Positions 30,360 to 40,218 of a stretch of DNA of 64,000 nt are shown here, piece after piece (within the stretch, counting starts at the first letter, position 1; each line of letters opens with the position of its first letter). The notes below the pieces were generated by a model, which did no database searches, had not been told where the DNA came from, and was given only the letters and a program-made list of their open reading frames with translations. The stretch spans positions 47,669 through 111,668 of the forward strand of contig JAQMWT010000186.1 in the NCBI GenBank assembly GCA_029834535.1. The letters run 5' to 3'. The DNA is from Chrysophaeum taylorii (lineage: Eukaryota; Sar; Pelagophyceae; Pelagomonadales; Pelagomonadaceae). Position numbers and translations under genes: made by a program.

Positions 30360-30660
30360 CAAGTTGATGTCTCGCGTCTGTTTTGAGCGAGTGCAACGCA
30401 GACGTCAACCAGGGGATTCGACCGCGTCGCCACTTGTATTGCTTGCTAGTTCAGCAGCCATCTCGCGCCTGTTGATCGAACGTGGCGCAAATGTCAACCG
30501 AAAACGACTCTGCGCTCATAGCTGCGGCCAGGAAGAGTCGTGTCGACTGCTCGTCGAGCACGGTTGTGTCGATGGCGACGACAGTCTCGGAGCCACATAT
30601 TTTGCATACGCCTTAGTAAACGGTGCGGTCTACTACAGCGGCAAGGATCCTGCTTGCTAA
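30360..30660 (+). pseudogene. Decayed ankyrin-repeat fragment
   Basis: Ankyrin-like pieces are spread over three frames: ECNADVNQG near 30390, SRLLIERGANVNR near 30465-30505, ENDSALIAAARKSRVD near 30500-30545, and CRLLVEHGC near 30540-30570. The frames change between repeats and no single open frame covers them. The codon bias of the active genes is missing. A chance match is possible, but three consecutive repeat-like units argue against it. Confidence 0.5.
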
Positions 30661-31635
30661 CCGGCGCGACTTCCGGCATGAAGCGATGGCGTAAATGCGG
30701 GACCGTTCAAGGTTGGCGTTTGCCGCCGACACGCAACTAAGACTCCAGCAGTTGGCCTCGTGGATCCTTTGTCTAGCACCTGGCGGACGAAGCCGGCCTC
30801 TGCGATGTCGTACACTCCGCTTCAGTGCGAGATTGACGCCGTGCGAGCATATCTTTCTTTGATTGAGGTATAGTCGCCCAAGTGCTTGATCGGTTGGGGG
30901 CTTTCTTTCGAAGACCATGATCAAATGTACGCCGGACCACATGGGCAAGCAAACCACCTCCAAAATCTAAGGCCGCGTGCACACGCTTTCGGCTATGTCG
31001 TGACGGTATCCGCACTGATAGTCTACGGGGAGTCGTGTAGCGGCGAGATGATGAAAGACGAGACGGGACATTCCAGGAACGTTTCGACCGAAGCTGTTTG
31101 TGCTGCAACAACTACTGTGAGATGCTGGCGAGGCTGAAGCTCTACGTGGATACCGCTCGATGATGGAGATCCTCCGGGCCAACTATTTTTTTTTCGAGTC
31201 AAAAAGCGACTCGAACGACTAGTTTTCCATCTGCATTCCTGATTGATAGTACTCGCTGGGGATGAAAGCCACAAAAAAAAATATTAATCGCTGGCCACCA
31301 ACAGCGCACTCCAAAAACAAGGAACGCGGTCGCCGCAATAGCTAATGCAGTTTCTCGAGGCTCTCTCTTCTCTGGATCCCCGTCGATCGAAAATTCTGGA
31401 CCCCGTAGACTTTTGCCGCCGTTCTGCTGGGGTCGTCGTCATCGTCGTCGGACTAGTAAAGGTCTCTTCCAGATTCTCCCTGCACAAACCCAACGTCGAG
31501 GTGGTTGTTCCAGTACGCATGTATCCCGGGACCTTTCCCACCCACGCGAGCATGGCATGCCATCGCGCTGTAATGACGCGCGGTAGTAGATGACCGCATT
31601 GGCTAGGTGATTGAAACAAAACAGCCGCACTATCA
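30661..31635. other. Intergenic region, no gene seen
   Basis: About 1 kb of balanced composition after the ankyrin remnant, ending at the stop of the RNA cyclase gene. Short frames on both strands show no domains. Poly-T/A runs lie near 31184-31193 and 31272. Confidence 0.6.
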
Positions 31636-32870
31636 TCACGCGCCACTGGTGGTGGTGGTGGTGGTGGTGGTGGTGGTGGTGGTATTTTGGTGGTGATCGT
31701 CTTCGCGTGCACCAGAGTGTGGTGGATGTGTCGGAGGACCCGAAGGTCGGCCGTCGCACTCGAGGAGGACGGCGTCGTCGCCCTGAGGCAGCAGCGAAAA
31801 CTTGGCTCCGGTAAAGCGAGAGGCCAAGGAGATGGAGGTTTGGAGGTGGTGACAGGTTGGTCGGGCACAGCGGAGACGGCTCTTTCCGGTAACGAGCGCG
31901 AGAAAGGGGGCGAGCTGGTCGGCCGTCTGCTCGTCGACGCCGGCGCCCGCGCTGTCGAAGCGCTCGCGGAGCGCGGTCACCAGGCGCCTGGCCTGCGGAC
32001 ATGAAGGGACGAGAGAAGCTCGGAACGCACCGCTTCGTCGGGGTCGACGGGCGCGTTCTCGAGGAGGACGTCGGCGCCGATCGTGGCGGCCGACGACGTT
32101 GACAAGGCCAGCTGGACGGCGCAGGCCGTACGGGGCTTGCGGCCTCGCTTCCGGTAGGGTTCCTCGACTTGGACCTCGGCGGGCACGCCGTGGAAGGCGT
32201 CAGAAAGCGCTCGGGTGGTCGCGGCCGCCACGGCATCGCAGGTGGCTCGCGGGATCCCTCGGCCGCAGACGATCCCCCGCACCGCGACCGGCGCGGCCGA
32301 CGCCGCGCTCAAGTCGATCGGCTCGAGCGCGCGTCGCGTAATCGAGACAGACGTTCGACCGCCTCCTTCGGGGTAGAAGCCGCGTCGCATCGTATCAACG
32401 CGCAGGTCGATCCCGAGAAGCGCCAGGTTGGGCGCGAGCACGAGCTTGACGTGGTCGATGTTTGGCGCGTGCGCGGTATTGGTGCCGCCGGCGAGGTCTA
32501 GCGTCGTCTCGACGTTCGGGAGAGCGAGCAGCGCGATAGCCGGGAGCGCGGCCTGGACCATCAACGGCGTCGCGCCGGCCGTCCCGGCGTCGGCTTCGAA
32601 CCGCCTCGACGCGGGCCGGCGTTCCGCCGGCGAGACCGTTACCTCGGTCGACCCGACCTCGCATCCGGTCAGGCTCGCGCCGCCGACTTGGCAAACGAGC
32701 GAGAGCGACGCAACGTGCTGCGGCCGCAGCCCCGGAACCGGCCGCTTCCCGCGGATGCTGTGTACGCGCACCTTGCGCCCGAGTCCGACGCCGAGGGCCG
32801 TTGCCACGCGCAGCACTTGCCCGCCCCCCTCCATGGCAGACCCGTCGATCACTTCGGTAATATTAGCCAT
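31636..32870 (-). CDS. RNA 3'-terminal phosphate cyclase (RtcA type)
   Basis: complement(join(31636..31992, 32031..32870)), 398 residues. Start MANITEVIDGSAMEGGGQVL at ATG 32870, the standard beginning of the family. Also visible are RPVPGLRPQHVASL, GGTNTAHAPNIDHVK and RRGFYPEGGG. A 38-nt intron (31993-32030, GTGCGT...CCGCAG) removes an apparent TGA stop and joins VDPDEA to ARRLVTALRERF, then GVDEQTADQL. The catalytic His region RPTCHHLQTSI keeps histidine, favouring the active cyclase over the RCL1 ribosome-biogenesis branch. The enzyme converts RNA 3'-phosphate to 2',3'-cyclic phosphate via an AMP intermediate. The last residues are a Thr run read from a GGT/ACC repeat, so the true C-terminus may end differently. 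Confidence 0.9.
31647..31684. repeat. GGT triplet repeat
   Basis: About twelve ggt units in the last codons of the cyclase gene. On the gene strand they encode a poly-Thr tail just before the stop. Confidence 0.85.
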
Positions 32871-33480
32871 GGCTTGCGAAAAAAAGCGCGGCGAGATTTG
32901 AAAAAAATTGCGATATCTTTGCACCCTCTGCACACTCTGACTGCACGACGCGTCGCGCTGCCCTTGTTGGCGAGGCTGAGCCCTCGCTTCGCATGTGGGG
33001 CGCTGCCATGTTTCAAAAAGAAGGCGCGGCGGTCTAATTCGCGCGGCGGCACAGCATCAGCGACATCGTCACGAAGATCGTGGAAGGTGAGAAGATGAAG
33101 GCTCAACAAGGCGACGAACCAAAGTGCGGAGTGGCGCGCGCTCCTATAGTTCAAGAAGCACGTTCGTGGACTAGCCAAACAGACCACATTCGTCGTGCTG
33201 CTGCTGCTGCTGCTGCTGCTGCTGCATAAGTGTGAAAAAAAAAGGAATGCAGAGACAAACTCGCAAAAAAAAAAAGTCTGTGCGACGCCTCGCTGTAGTT
33301 GTCCTCCGACGGGACTAGCGAGCCGGCTATCTCCGGCTTGTTTGTTTTGCTCCCAGGCGTAGGAGGTGCGTGCTCACCGAGGTAGGCTTCTTTTCAATTT
33401 TCGCGGGTGTACTCACAAGACAAACTTCAGATAAAAAAAAGCCGCGCATATTATCATATAGACCGGGCCACTCCATAACT
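32871..33480. other. Intergenic region with CTG repeat
   Basis: 610 bp between two minus-strand genes. A CTG run lies at about 33197-33226, with poly-A tracts near 33235 and 33266. Frames across it lack domains and coding bias. It must hold the cyclase promoter and the 3' UTR of the next gene. Confidence 0.6.
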
Positions 33481-34671
33481 TCAAGACCCCCAGCGGCGCG
33501 GGGACGGCTTGGGGAGGAGAGAAAAGCGCCTGTTGAGCAAGCCGACCTTGGGAAGGCCACCGGAGCAGTCCATGGTGCGGACGAGGGAAGCGACGTGGTC
33601 CGCCGAAGCACCTGCGTTGTCGTCGTCGTCGGCCGCGAGGAGGGCGACGCGCGCGACGAGGGAGAGGAATTGGTCGAAGCGGAGGGCCGTCGGGGGCTTG
33701 TTGCGCTCGGGGGAGGTGCGGACAGAGCGGCGCTTCGCGGAATTCGTCCTCGCGTGGTTGGGCGCCGCGATCTGGTCGTGCGCGAGCTGCATGAGAAGCG
33801 AGTAACTCGCGTAGCCGGGAGAGAGCGCAAAGTCTTTAGCAAAGCTCCAGAAGCGCTCGAGCGGGAGGACGATGGTGACGCCGCCGTCGGGCGCGGTGCC
33901 GCCAACGCCGTAGCGGTCGAAGATGTCGCGGAGGACTTGCTTGTTAGGCTCGAGGTCCGCGAGGGCGCGCGCGACGTCGTCGCGACGCGCGCGTTTCGGA
34001 GCTCGAAGATGCGTCGTCCACGCGCGCCACGCGTCGAGCTGGAGAACGCGCCGGCGCGTCGCGGACGCTCGGCCGGCGATCACGCGCGCCGCGAGATGCG
34101 CGCCGCGGCGCGCCGCCTTACGGAGGTGGCGGTTCTGCGCCGAGACTCTGTCGAGATGTTCGGCTGCGACGCGCGCGACCTCTTCCGAGACGGCGGCGTC
34201 CGAGCGGAGGCTTTGGAAGGCTTTGGCGAGCCGCAGCCGCCTTGCCTCGAGGCGCGTCGCGAGGAGCGCGACAGCGAGGCCGCGGGCCTCGGTCCCCGCC
34301 CACCGTCGGAAGGCGAGCCTCGCCGTCGCGCGCCGCAGTTCGCGCCCGCGCAAGAAGCGCGCGACCGCGACTCGACCCAAGCGCCGGCGTCGCGCGAGCT
34401 GGCGCGTCCGGTCGACCCAGGTCGACCACGCGCGCTCGACCTCGCGGGGCTTCCGGGTGGGCACTCCTCGTTCCGAGAGCTCGGCGGCGACCTCGAGCCA
34501 CTTGACGAAGGCCAGCAACACTAGTCGTTCCTCGGCCTGCCAGGCTGTGGTCGCCACCAACGACGCCAGCAGCACGCCCGCGTCGCCGCGGTGCGCGGGG
34601 GCGAGCAGCGGCACGTCGTCCTCGATCTCGCCCGCCGCCGTCTCGACGAGATCAGCTTCGTGGAGCATCAT
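33481..34671 (-). CDS. Arg/Trp-repeat protein, Sfi1-like
   Basis: 396 residues from ATG 34671. The open frame continues upstream but there only mirrors the cytochrome synthase gene on the other strand. Residues about 50-230 contain repeated helices with a spaced Ala/Phe..Trp pattern (LLAFVKWLEVAAELS, AWSTWVDRTRQLARRRR, RLAFRRWAGTEARG, LDAWRAWTTHL), as in Sfi1 proteins that bind centrin. The C-terminal part (QVLRDIFDRYGVGG, RFWSFAKDFALSP, LRFDQFLSLVARVAL) looks EF-hand-like but lacks canonical calcium loops. A basal-body or centriole role is inference. It shares a 66-bp divergent gap with the HCCS gene. Confidence 0.7.
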   Translation of the reverse strand: MMLHEADLVETAAGEIEDDVPLLAPAHRGDAGVLLASLVATTAWQAEERLVLLAFVKWLEVAAELSERGVPTRKPREVERAWSTWVDRTRQLARRRRLGRVAVARFLRGRELRRATARLAFRRWAGTEARGLAVALLATRLEARRLRLAKAFQSLRSDAAVSEEVARVAAEHLDRVSAQNRHLRKAARRGAHLAARVIAGRASATRRRVLQLDAWRAWTTHLRAPKRARRDDVARALADLEPNKQVLRDIFDRYGVGGTAPDGGVTIVLPLERFWSFAKDFALSPGYASYSLLMQLAHDQIAAPNHARTNSAKRRSVRTSPERNKPPTALRFDQFLSLVARVALLAADDDDNAGASADHVASLVRTMDCSGGLPKVGLLNRRFSLLPKPSPRRWGS

Positions 34672-34737
34672 CTTGTTGCACCGCGAAACGGGCGTGCCGG
34701 CGGCAAAGGCTTTACCCTCGCGAGAGGAGTAGTGGTG
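34672..34737. promoter_or_regulatory. Divergent promoter, 66 bp
   Basis: The entire gap between the start codons of the Sfi1-like gene and the holocytochrome c synthase gene, the tightest head-to-head pair in the window. Confidence 0.4.
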
Positions 34738-35805
34738 ATGAGCTGGCGTCGCGCGTGTTGTGTCGTCCCAGGGTCCGTGGTCGTCGCCGCGTGCGAGTGC
34801 CCCGTGGACGCCGCCAAGGGAGGAGGATGTCCGATGGAGGGTGGCAAGTACGTTGCCCCCATGCAGTACGACGTTTATGGCCGCGCGATCGATCCGCGGA
34901 ACAAGATGCCGCCCCCGAACCAGGAACCATCGCCGGGCCAGGCGATGCCTCTCAGCACGTCTCGCGTCGCGTCGACGATTCCCAAGGGCGGCACGCAAGA
35001 GACCTGGACTTACCCGTCTCCCCAAATGTTTTGGAACTCGCTCGTGCGAAAGGGCAAGGCGGACGGCGCGACCGAAGCCGACATGGACGCGGTCGTCGCC
35101 GTCCACAATAACATGAACGAGCTCACGTGGCGCAAAATTCTCGAATGGGAGCAGCTGCGCGAGGGGCCCCACGAACCCCGGTTGTCGCGCTTCACGGGCC
35201 GGCCGTCGGAGTTGTCCGTCGAGGCCCGCCTCAAGCGCTGCTTCGGACACCCGCCTCCGTTCGACCGCCACGACTGGATCGTCGACCGCGGCGGCGCCGA
35301 GCGCCGGTACGTCATCGACTACTACTCGGACGAATCCCAGGCCGACACCGACCAGGTCCCCAAGCTCCACGACGTCTCCGCGGTCAAGTCTATACTCGTC
35401 GACGTCCGTCCGGCTCTTGATTCGGTCGACGCGGCTATCGACAGGTTCTTGCGCATGCCGCGTCTCCGCGCCCAGGGTCTCGCGAGCCCACCCCTCCCCT
35501 TCTTCGCTACCACGCAAATGCGCGCTGCCTCGACTCCCGACGACGACGACGACGTCGTCGCCGCCAAAATCAACGCGGCCTGCGCCAAAAGATTTGCCGC
35601 GCTTCGCGACTGTGGCGACGACGGCAAAAAGTGCGCCGACGCCGCCATCGCCCTCCAGCACTGCGTCGCGACGGTTGTCTGCCCCGAGGAGGCGGCTGCC
35701 TTCCAGCGAGCAGCCATTTCCGACGACAAGGACCAAGCCGAGCAAGCCTACGCCGCCATGGACGCCGCCTTGGCGCGATACGCCGCCGCGCACCAACCAA
35801 ATTGA
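34738..35805 (+). CDS. Holocytochrome c synthase fused to a twin CX9C domain
   Basis: Cytochrome c heme lyase of the mitochondrial intermembrane space; attaches heme to apocytochrome c. 355 residues from ATG 34738. Heme-regulatory CP motifs lie near the N-terminus (ECPVDAAKGGGCPMEGG), followed by the family core: AMPLSTSRVASTIPKGG, WTYPSPQMFWNSLVRKG, VVAVHNNMNELTWRKILEWE, RFTGRPSELS, FDRHDWIVDR, RYVIDYYSD. After the normal end there is an extra domain (about 281-315) with two CX9C pairs, CAKRFAALRDC and CADAAIALQHC, the hallmark of intermembrane-space proteins oxidised by Mia40/Erv1. The fusion is in one uninterrupted exon. Both parts belong to the same compartment. Confidence 0.93.
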   Translation: MSWRRACCVVPGSVVVAACECPVDAAKGGGCPMEGGKYVAPMQYDVYGRAIDPRNKMPPPNQEPSPGQAMPLSTSRVASTIPKGGTQETWTYPSPQMFWNSLVRKGKADGATEADMDAVVAVHNNMNELTWRKILEWEQLREGPHEPRLSRFTGRPSELSVEARLKRCFGHPPPFDRHDWIVDRGGAERRYVIDYYSDESQADTDQVPKLHDVSAVKSILVDVRPALDSVDAAIDRFLRMPRLRAQGLASPPLPFFATTQMRAASTPDDDDDVVAAKINAACAKRFAALRDCGDDGKKCADAAIALQHCVATVVCPEEAAAFQRAAISDDKDQAEQAYAAMDAALARYAAAHQPN

Positions 35806-36159
35806 GTACTAGACCGACCGACCGACCGACCGACCGACCGGGGGATGAGTGCCGACGGCGGACTAGTTTTTCAAACCCGACACATTGACTCGACCCGAGC
35901 CTCCTTCGTCCCCGATGGTTGTTATCCCCGATCCGCTTCTTCTCGTGGTGTTTCGCAGTGAGGATCAGCGTGTTGCGCGCGCGCGCGCGCGACAAAGTTA
36001 GTAATTATTAGTACTATCGTATGGCGTGCTGACTTTCTTTTTTTTTCAGCAGTAACTGATGAATCCAGACGAGATAATAATACTTGCACTCTGTCGATGG
36101 GCACGACCTCCTCGTCGTTCTTTGTACATTCACAAGCAACAACAATAACAATAGGTCGG
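35806..36159. other. Intergenic region with GACC and GC repeats
   Basis: 354 bp between the convergent HCCS and MYND-protein stops. It holds a GACC repeat (35812-35840), a GC dinucleotide run near 35977-35990, a poly-T run near 36038 and CAA triplets near 36135. Confidence 0.6.
35812..35840. repeat. GACC tetranucleotide repeat
   Basis: Seven gaccgacc units beginning 6 bp after the HCCS stop codon. Confidence 0.9.
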
Positions 36160-39087
36160 TCACACCGAGGTGTATGGGTCGAGGAACGACGGGTACTTCA
36201 CCGCGGGCGCGACGCAAGCTTCCTTGTGCCCAGCGCGCCAGTGCTGCTTCTGACAGGCTGCCGAGCAATACGATACAACCCGACATTTTGAGCACACTCT
36301 GAACTTCCCTTTCGCTGGTGGTGGCTTCTCGCAGTAGGCACACCCCAAGATGACGTCTACTCTCGCGGCGTCCAACGCGCGATTCAAGTCGCCCGCCCCG
36401 TACGCGGCCGAGAAGCCTCCACCGCTCTTTTTGCAGTTTTCCGCGTGTTTCTTCATGGAGCTCGTCTTTCGCGCACGAGACACTCGTGAAAGCATACATG
36501 GGAGTCCTCGGTTACCTCGCTGTTCGTTGTTGCGAACAACGACGCGGTCGTTGGCGCTTCCAGTACCAAGCAACAGCCCGGCAGATTGGTTGTCGTGAAC
36601 GACGTTGTCCGCGATGGTCGCCGTGCCTCGATGGTCGAAACCAACAAATATTCCATTAGACCAGTTGGAGAACACCGTGCATCCCTTGACGATGGCGCTT
36701 CCCGTGTCTTGAATGAGAATTCCTTCGACGCGATTCTCGTGAACGCGGCAGCAATTCAGGCGCGCCCTGCCTTTTCGCTGGATGGCGATACCGCAGGATT
36801 CGTTGCCAAAGAAATTCGAGTGATCAAACGATGCCTCGTTCCCATCATTTTCCTCAATCAAGGCGCCGCTGTCGCGTTGATTGGAGTGAAAATCGCATCG
36901 AGTTGCCGCGAGCGCGCCGGCCTTCTTCCAAACCATCAAACCCTGTTTGCCGTTCGAATGGAAGGTGCATTCTTTCAACGTGGCCGTGCCTCCGTCTCTG
37001 AGCTCGAGGCCGCATGCGGCGTTGCGGCAAACAACCACGCGGTACATAGCGAGTTCGGAATTTCGTGCAACCAGCACACCACCTTGACCCCCGTCGCTTA
37101 CGACGCAGCGGTGCGCGACGACTCGACTTCGACTAGTAGCACAAAGGCACGGTCCGCTGGAGCTCTTGACGTGACAATCTCGCAAAACGAAAGTGCAACC
37201 GCATACAATAATAGCATGGAGGCTTTGTTCTGGGACTCCTTCACATGTGATGCGAAAGCCTCTGATCTTGATGATCTGGGCGGCGGCCGCATCGGTCGGC
37301 GGGGCAACGCATTGGACGGCGTGACCCCATGCATTCTTTCCATCAACGCGAATTTCGGCACACGGCGGCGCAGGTTGAGCGTCGTCATCAACGTCGAGGT
37401 CTTCCGGGTTCAGAGGATTTCTTGAGCGCAGAGTCAGCGATTTCATCGCGATGCATAGTGGAAAACGGTAAACGCCCGGCTCGACGACGATCTCCGCTCC
37501 GCTCGGCGCGCGAGCAATCGCCTCAGAAATCGAGGAAAAATCGCATCCAGGACCAACTAAAATCGTGGTCTTCGGTGCGATTGCTCGCTGCTTCTGCTGA
37601 AGTGACGCAACATCGTTCGGGTACTCGTCCATTGCCGATCGCAAAATCTCGCGGGCTTCTTCGCGCGAACAAAGAGATGCCAGAGCGTCCGCGCAACGCA
37701 AAACCGGCTTGACGACACCTTTCGGCGCGCAGACGTGCGAGCGATGCGCGTCCCACAACGCTTCATCAAAGTCGCCAAGACGCATGAGCGCTGCAGAGCG
37801 ATTGCCGTAAAGCTGCCACAGAGCCACGCTACGAGATTCGTCCGTATCGCCAATAGTCGTCGTCCAAGGCCCGTCTCGTGATGCCATCGCTTTCTTAGCG
37901 CGTTTGATCGCGGTCTCGTACTGGCGCCGGGCGAGTCCGTAGTTGCCGGATTTAAACGCCTCATTTCCCGCCTCTCGACAGCTGACAATGTCCGAATCTA
38001 AGAAGACGCGGTGCTGCTCCGGGCGACGGGTCGGAAGCGGGCAATAATTCGTAGATCGCCGCGTCGACGACGACGACGACTGATCCGGCGGCTCTTTCTT
38101 CTCTTCTTCGAGGTCATTGTTGTTGTGTCGACCCAAACCTTCACTGTGGACGTCCGTATTATTCACCTCATCGGTGTCTTTTTGCCGCCGATCCAAATTC
38201 CCTTCGCAGCTAGTCGCGGTATTCTTCGTCGCGTCCGCGCTGCTGCTGCTGCGACGTTGCTCCTCGGCGGCGGCCTGCCGAGGCGCCGTCTTTGCTTCTT
38301 CGTCGCGAATTTTCACTCGGAGACGGCTGACGTGATTGGCACTTACGGAAAATCCCTCCTCGACGAGCAGCCTGTGAAGCTTCCGTCGACCCAAAGAAGG
38401 GTCGGCCAGCATAATCTCGCGCAATCGACCCTCGACGTTTTTTGGTTTTTGCTCTTTCGACTCTAGTAGCTCTGCCGGCGGCGGCTCGACATCGAAGACG
38501 ATGTCGCTCAATCCGTCGACGCAGATGCCGGTTGTTCTGTCGAGACGGACTTTGAAAAATGGTTCCAAAATCGCGAGTCGACGACCGACGCGAAACATCT
38601 CGTTCGCCTTCTCGAACGACGACCACGTGACGTGGATCGCGTCAAAGACCGAGTCGTAGACCGCGATTTCCGCCAGATCGTCGTTGCCGTCCTTGACGAA
38701 GAAGGCCGCGGATTTGCGGACTATACAGGGCGAAACCACGCGACAGTAAAACGCGCGACCGTGGTGGACGCGCTCGACGCCTAAATCGCGGACGCTGATC
38801 GTCTCCAAAGCCCCAAGGTCGACATTCTGACGACTGGCGGTCTTGCGTACGAAGTTGTTGTTGGTGGTGGCGACCCACGTTTGCCCAAACCTGAATCCTC
38901 TCTTCATTTCTGCGAAAGCGTCACCGTGTGCCGCAAGACGCTGCCGAATAGTCATCGCCGCAGGACTCTCGCCTCCTTGCCCACCTCCCATCATCGAGGT
39001 CTTCGTATCAAATCCCGCATTTCCCGCGAACAAAACTCGGGCCTGCCTGTAAACTGCTTCCGCTCTTTCTTTCATTTCGTCCCCCAT
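36160..39087 (-). CDS. TPR, parallel beta-helix and MYND-finger protein
   Basis: 975 residues from ATG 39087, one exon. An N-terminal region of unknown fold (about 1-215) is followed by a small helix-turn-helix-like segment (REIMLADPSLGRRKLHRLL, about 222-262) and a low-complexity linker. TPR helices lie at about 375-505 (AGNEAFKSGNYGLARRQYE, LYGNRSAALMRLGDFDEAL). A right-handed beta-helix spans about 520-880, with repeated short strands (GTATLKECTFHSNGKQGLMV, GRARLNCCRVHENRVEGI, GSAIVKGCTVFSNWSNGI). A C-terminal MYND zinc finger (about 916-958) has CAYC, CSKC, YCSAACQKQHW and H..C spacing. MYND fingers mediate protein contacts; beta-helices of this kind occur in F-box/FBXO11-like and carbohydrate-binding proteins. 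Function unknown. Confidence 0.9.
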   Translation of the reverse strand: MGDEMKERAEAVYRQARVLFAGNAGFDTKTSMMGGGQGGESPAAMTIRQRLAAHGDAFAEMKRGFRFGQTWVATTNNNFVRKTASRQNVDLGALETISVRDLGVERVHHGRAFYCRVVSPCIVRKSAAFFVKDGNDDLAEIAVYDSVFDAIHVTWSSFEKANEMFRVGRRLAILEPFFKVRLDRTTGICVDGLSDIVFDVEPPPAELLESKEQKPKNVEGRLREIMLADPSLGRRKLHRLLVEEGFSVSANHVSRLRVKIRDEEAKTAPRQAAAEEQRRSSSSADATKNTATSCEGNLDRRQKDTDEVNNTDVHSEGLGRHNNNDLEEEKKEPPDQSSSSSTRRSTNYCPLPTRRPEQHRVFLDSDIVSCREAGNEAFKSGNYGLARRQYETAIKRAKKAMASRDGPWTTTIGDTDESRSVALWQLYGNRSAALMRLGDFDEALWDAHRSHVCAPKGVVKPVLRCADALASLCSREEAREILRSAMDEYPNDVASLQQKQRAIAPKTTILVGPGCDFSSISEAIARAPSGAEIVVEPGVYRFPLCIAMKSLTLRSRNPLNPEDLDVDDDAQPAPPCAEIRVDGKNAWGHAVQCVAPPTDAAAAQIIKIRGFRITCEGVPEQSLHAIIVCGCTFVLRDCHVKSSSGPCLCATSRSRVVAHRCVVSDGGQGGVLVARNSELAMYRVVVCRNAACGLELRDGGTATLKECTFHSNGKQGLMVWKKAGALAATRCDFHSNQRDSGALIEENDGNEASFDHSNFFGNESCGIAIQRKGRARLNCCRVHENRVEGILIQDTGSAIVKGCTVFSNWSNGIFVGFDHRGTATIADNVVHDNQSAGLLLGTGSANDRVVVRNNEQRGNRGLPCMLSRVSRARKTSSMKKHAENCKKSGGGFSAAYGAGDLNRALDAARVDVILGCAYCEKPPPAKGKFRVCSKCRVVSYCSAACQKQHWRAGHKEACVAPAVKYPSFLDPYTSV

Positions 39088-39849
39088 AATGTTCTTCTTG
39101 ATTTTCTTGCTTTGTGGTGCGTGCTCGATTGATTGATTAATCAGATTGACAAGGGTTTCGCTTCAATATCGTCGACAGCACCGCGTCGAGAGGGTGCTGC
39201 GAAAGTGGGGTCTCTCCTGGGCGGCCTGGGTGGGGCTGCCCAACAACAAAAGCGGCGACATAGCTGATGGCGGTGAGGGCCCAGGGCGTTGGCGATCCGC
39301 GACGACCGCGGAAGGGGCAGGTCCCAAGGTACCGGTCCGGCGGTCGAAGGGCGGGCATTGATGCGTCGTCGCGACGATGAGGTACGTGAAAAAAATTCGA
39401 TCAAATTCGCCACTGTTCTCCGATCAAACGACCTTCGCGCTCCAGTTTTTCCCACTGATAAATAATAATATACACGTTGTGTATCCAAGGTGCAGGACAA
39501 AGCGACACTTCGTGCGAAGACCGGCAGTCGCGTCGCGCGGGCGGAATCTACGCCTGGAGCGAGCATCACACTGGCGAGTTCCGCAGGCGGAACAGCAAGA
39601 CAGACGACTACGTCGGAGTGTTGAGAGAAATAAATAGTGGCACAACGGAACAGAGGAATGACAGACGTCCGTCGTCAATTGGGACCGTCCGCGTCGGCGC
39701 GTCCTACACCATCTCGCGAGCTCCGCCAAACTACTATATCCAAGGTCCAGCGATGCACTCTAGGAGCTCTATCTCACCGATGCGACTCCGTCGGCGGTCT
39801 GAGCGCAAAAAACAAAGCAGTGCTGTTCCGAAACCACGTTTTAGGTATA
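39088..39849. other. Intergenic region, no gene seen
   Basis: 762 bp upstream of the MYND gene and before a small plus-strand gene. Open frames on both strands overlap one another and show no domains. Confidence 0.5.
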
Positions 39850-40218
39850 ATGCGGCTGTTTATGACGCGGACGGGCGCCCGCGCGGCGGTCTCTCCGAAA
39901 GTACAGGCGCTGTGGTACCGCGGGACGATGACCGCCGCCGCAGGAAGCCTCGCCGCTAGTTGCGCCGCGCGGTTTATAGACGGCCAGGGGTTGTCTGCGA
40001 CGGACGTCGCCGTCGTCGCGGACGCGACGGAGGCGGCGCTCGCGGCCGCACGCCTCGAGCACCACCAAGCGTACTACGAGCGCCGCGGATTCGAGTTTCG
40101 GGGTGGGACCACCCCCTTCCGGAAGTACGCCGCCTCGCCCCAGCTCTACGTCACCGCCGTGCGCAAGGCGCTCCCTATCTTCGAAGGGGAACATCGGAAA
40201 CAACAGTCACGACGATGA
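39850..40218 (+). CDS. Small hypothetical protein
   Basis: 122 residues from ATG 39850. From about 39880 the third codon positions are almost all G or C, as in the expressed genes nearby, which supports a real coding segment. The protein is helical and Ala-rich with conserved-looking pieces GLSATDVAVVADATEAALAA and AYYERRGFEFRGGTTPFRKY. No family is recognised. The start and the 3' end are uncertain because a nearby intron could extend it. Confidence 0.45.
   Translation: MRLFMTRTGARAAVSPKVQALWYRGTMTAAAGSLAASCAARFIDGQGLSATDVAVVADATEAALAAARLEHHQAYYERRGFEFRGGTTPFRKYAASPQLYVTAVRKALPIFEGEHRKQQSRR

Noticed and set aside
31977-31979. In-frame TGA in the RtcA gene as a second selenocysteine codon
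   Set aside because: A 38-nt GT-AG intron removes it and restores the conserved C-terminal RtcA sequence in a different frame.
34672-35796. N-terminal extension of the minus-strand Sfi1-like frame
   Set aside because: It lies wholly antisense to the HCCS coding region and has no codon bias of its own; the first sensible ATG is at 34671.
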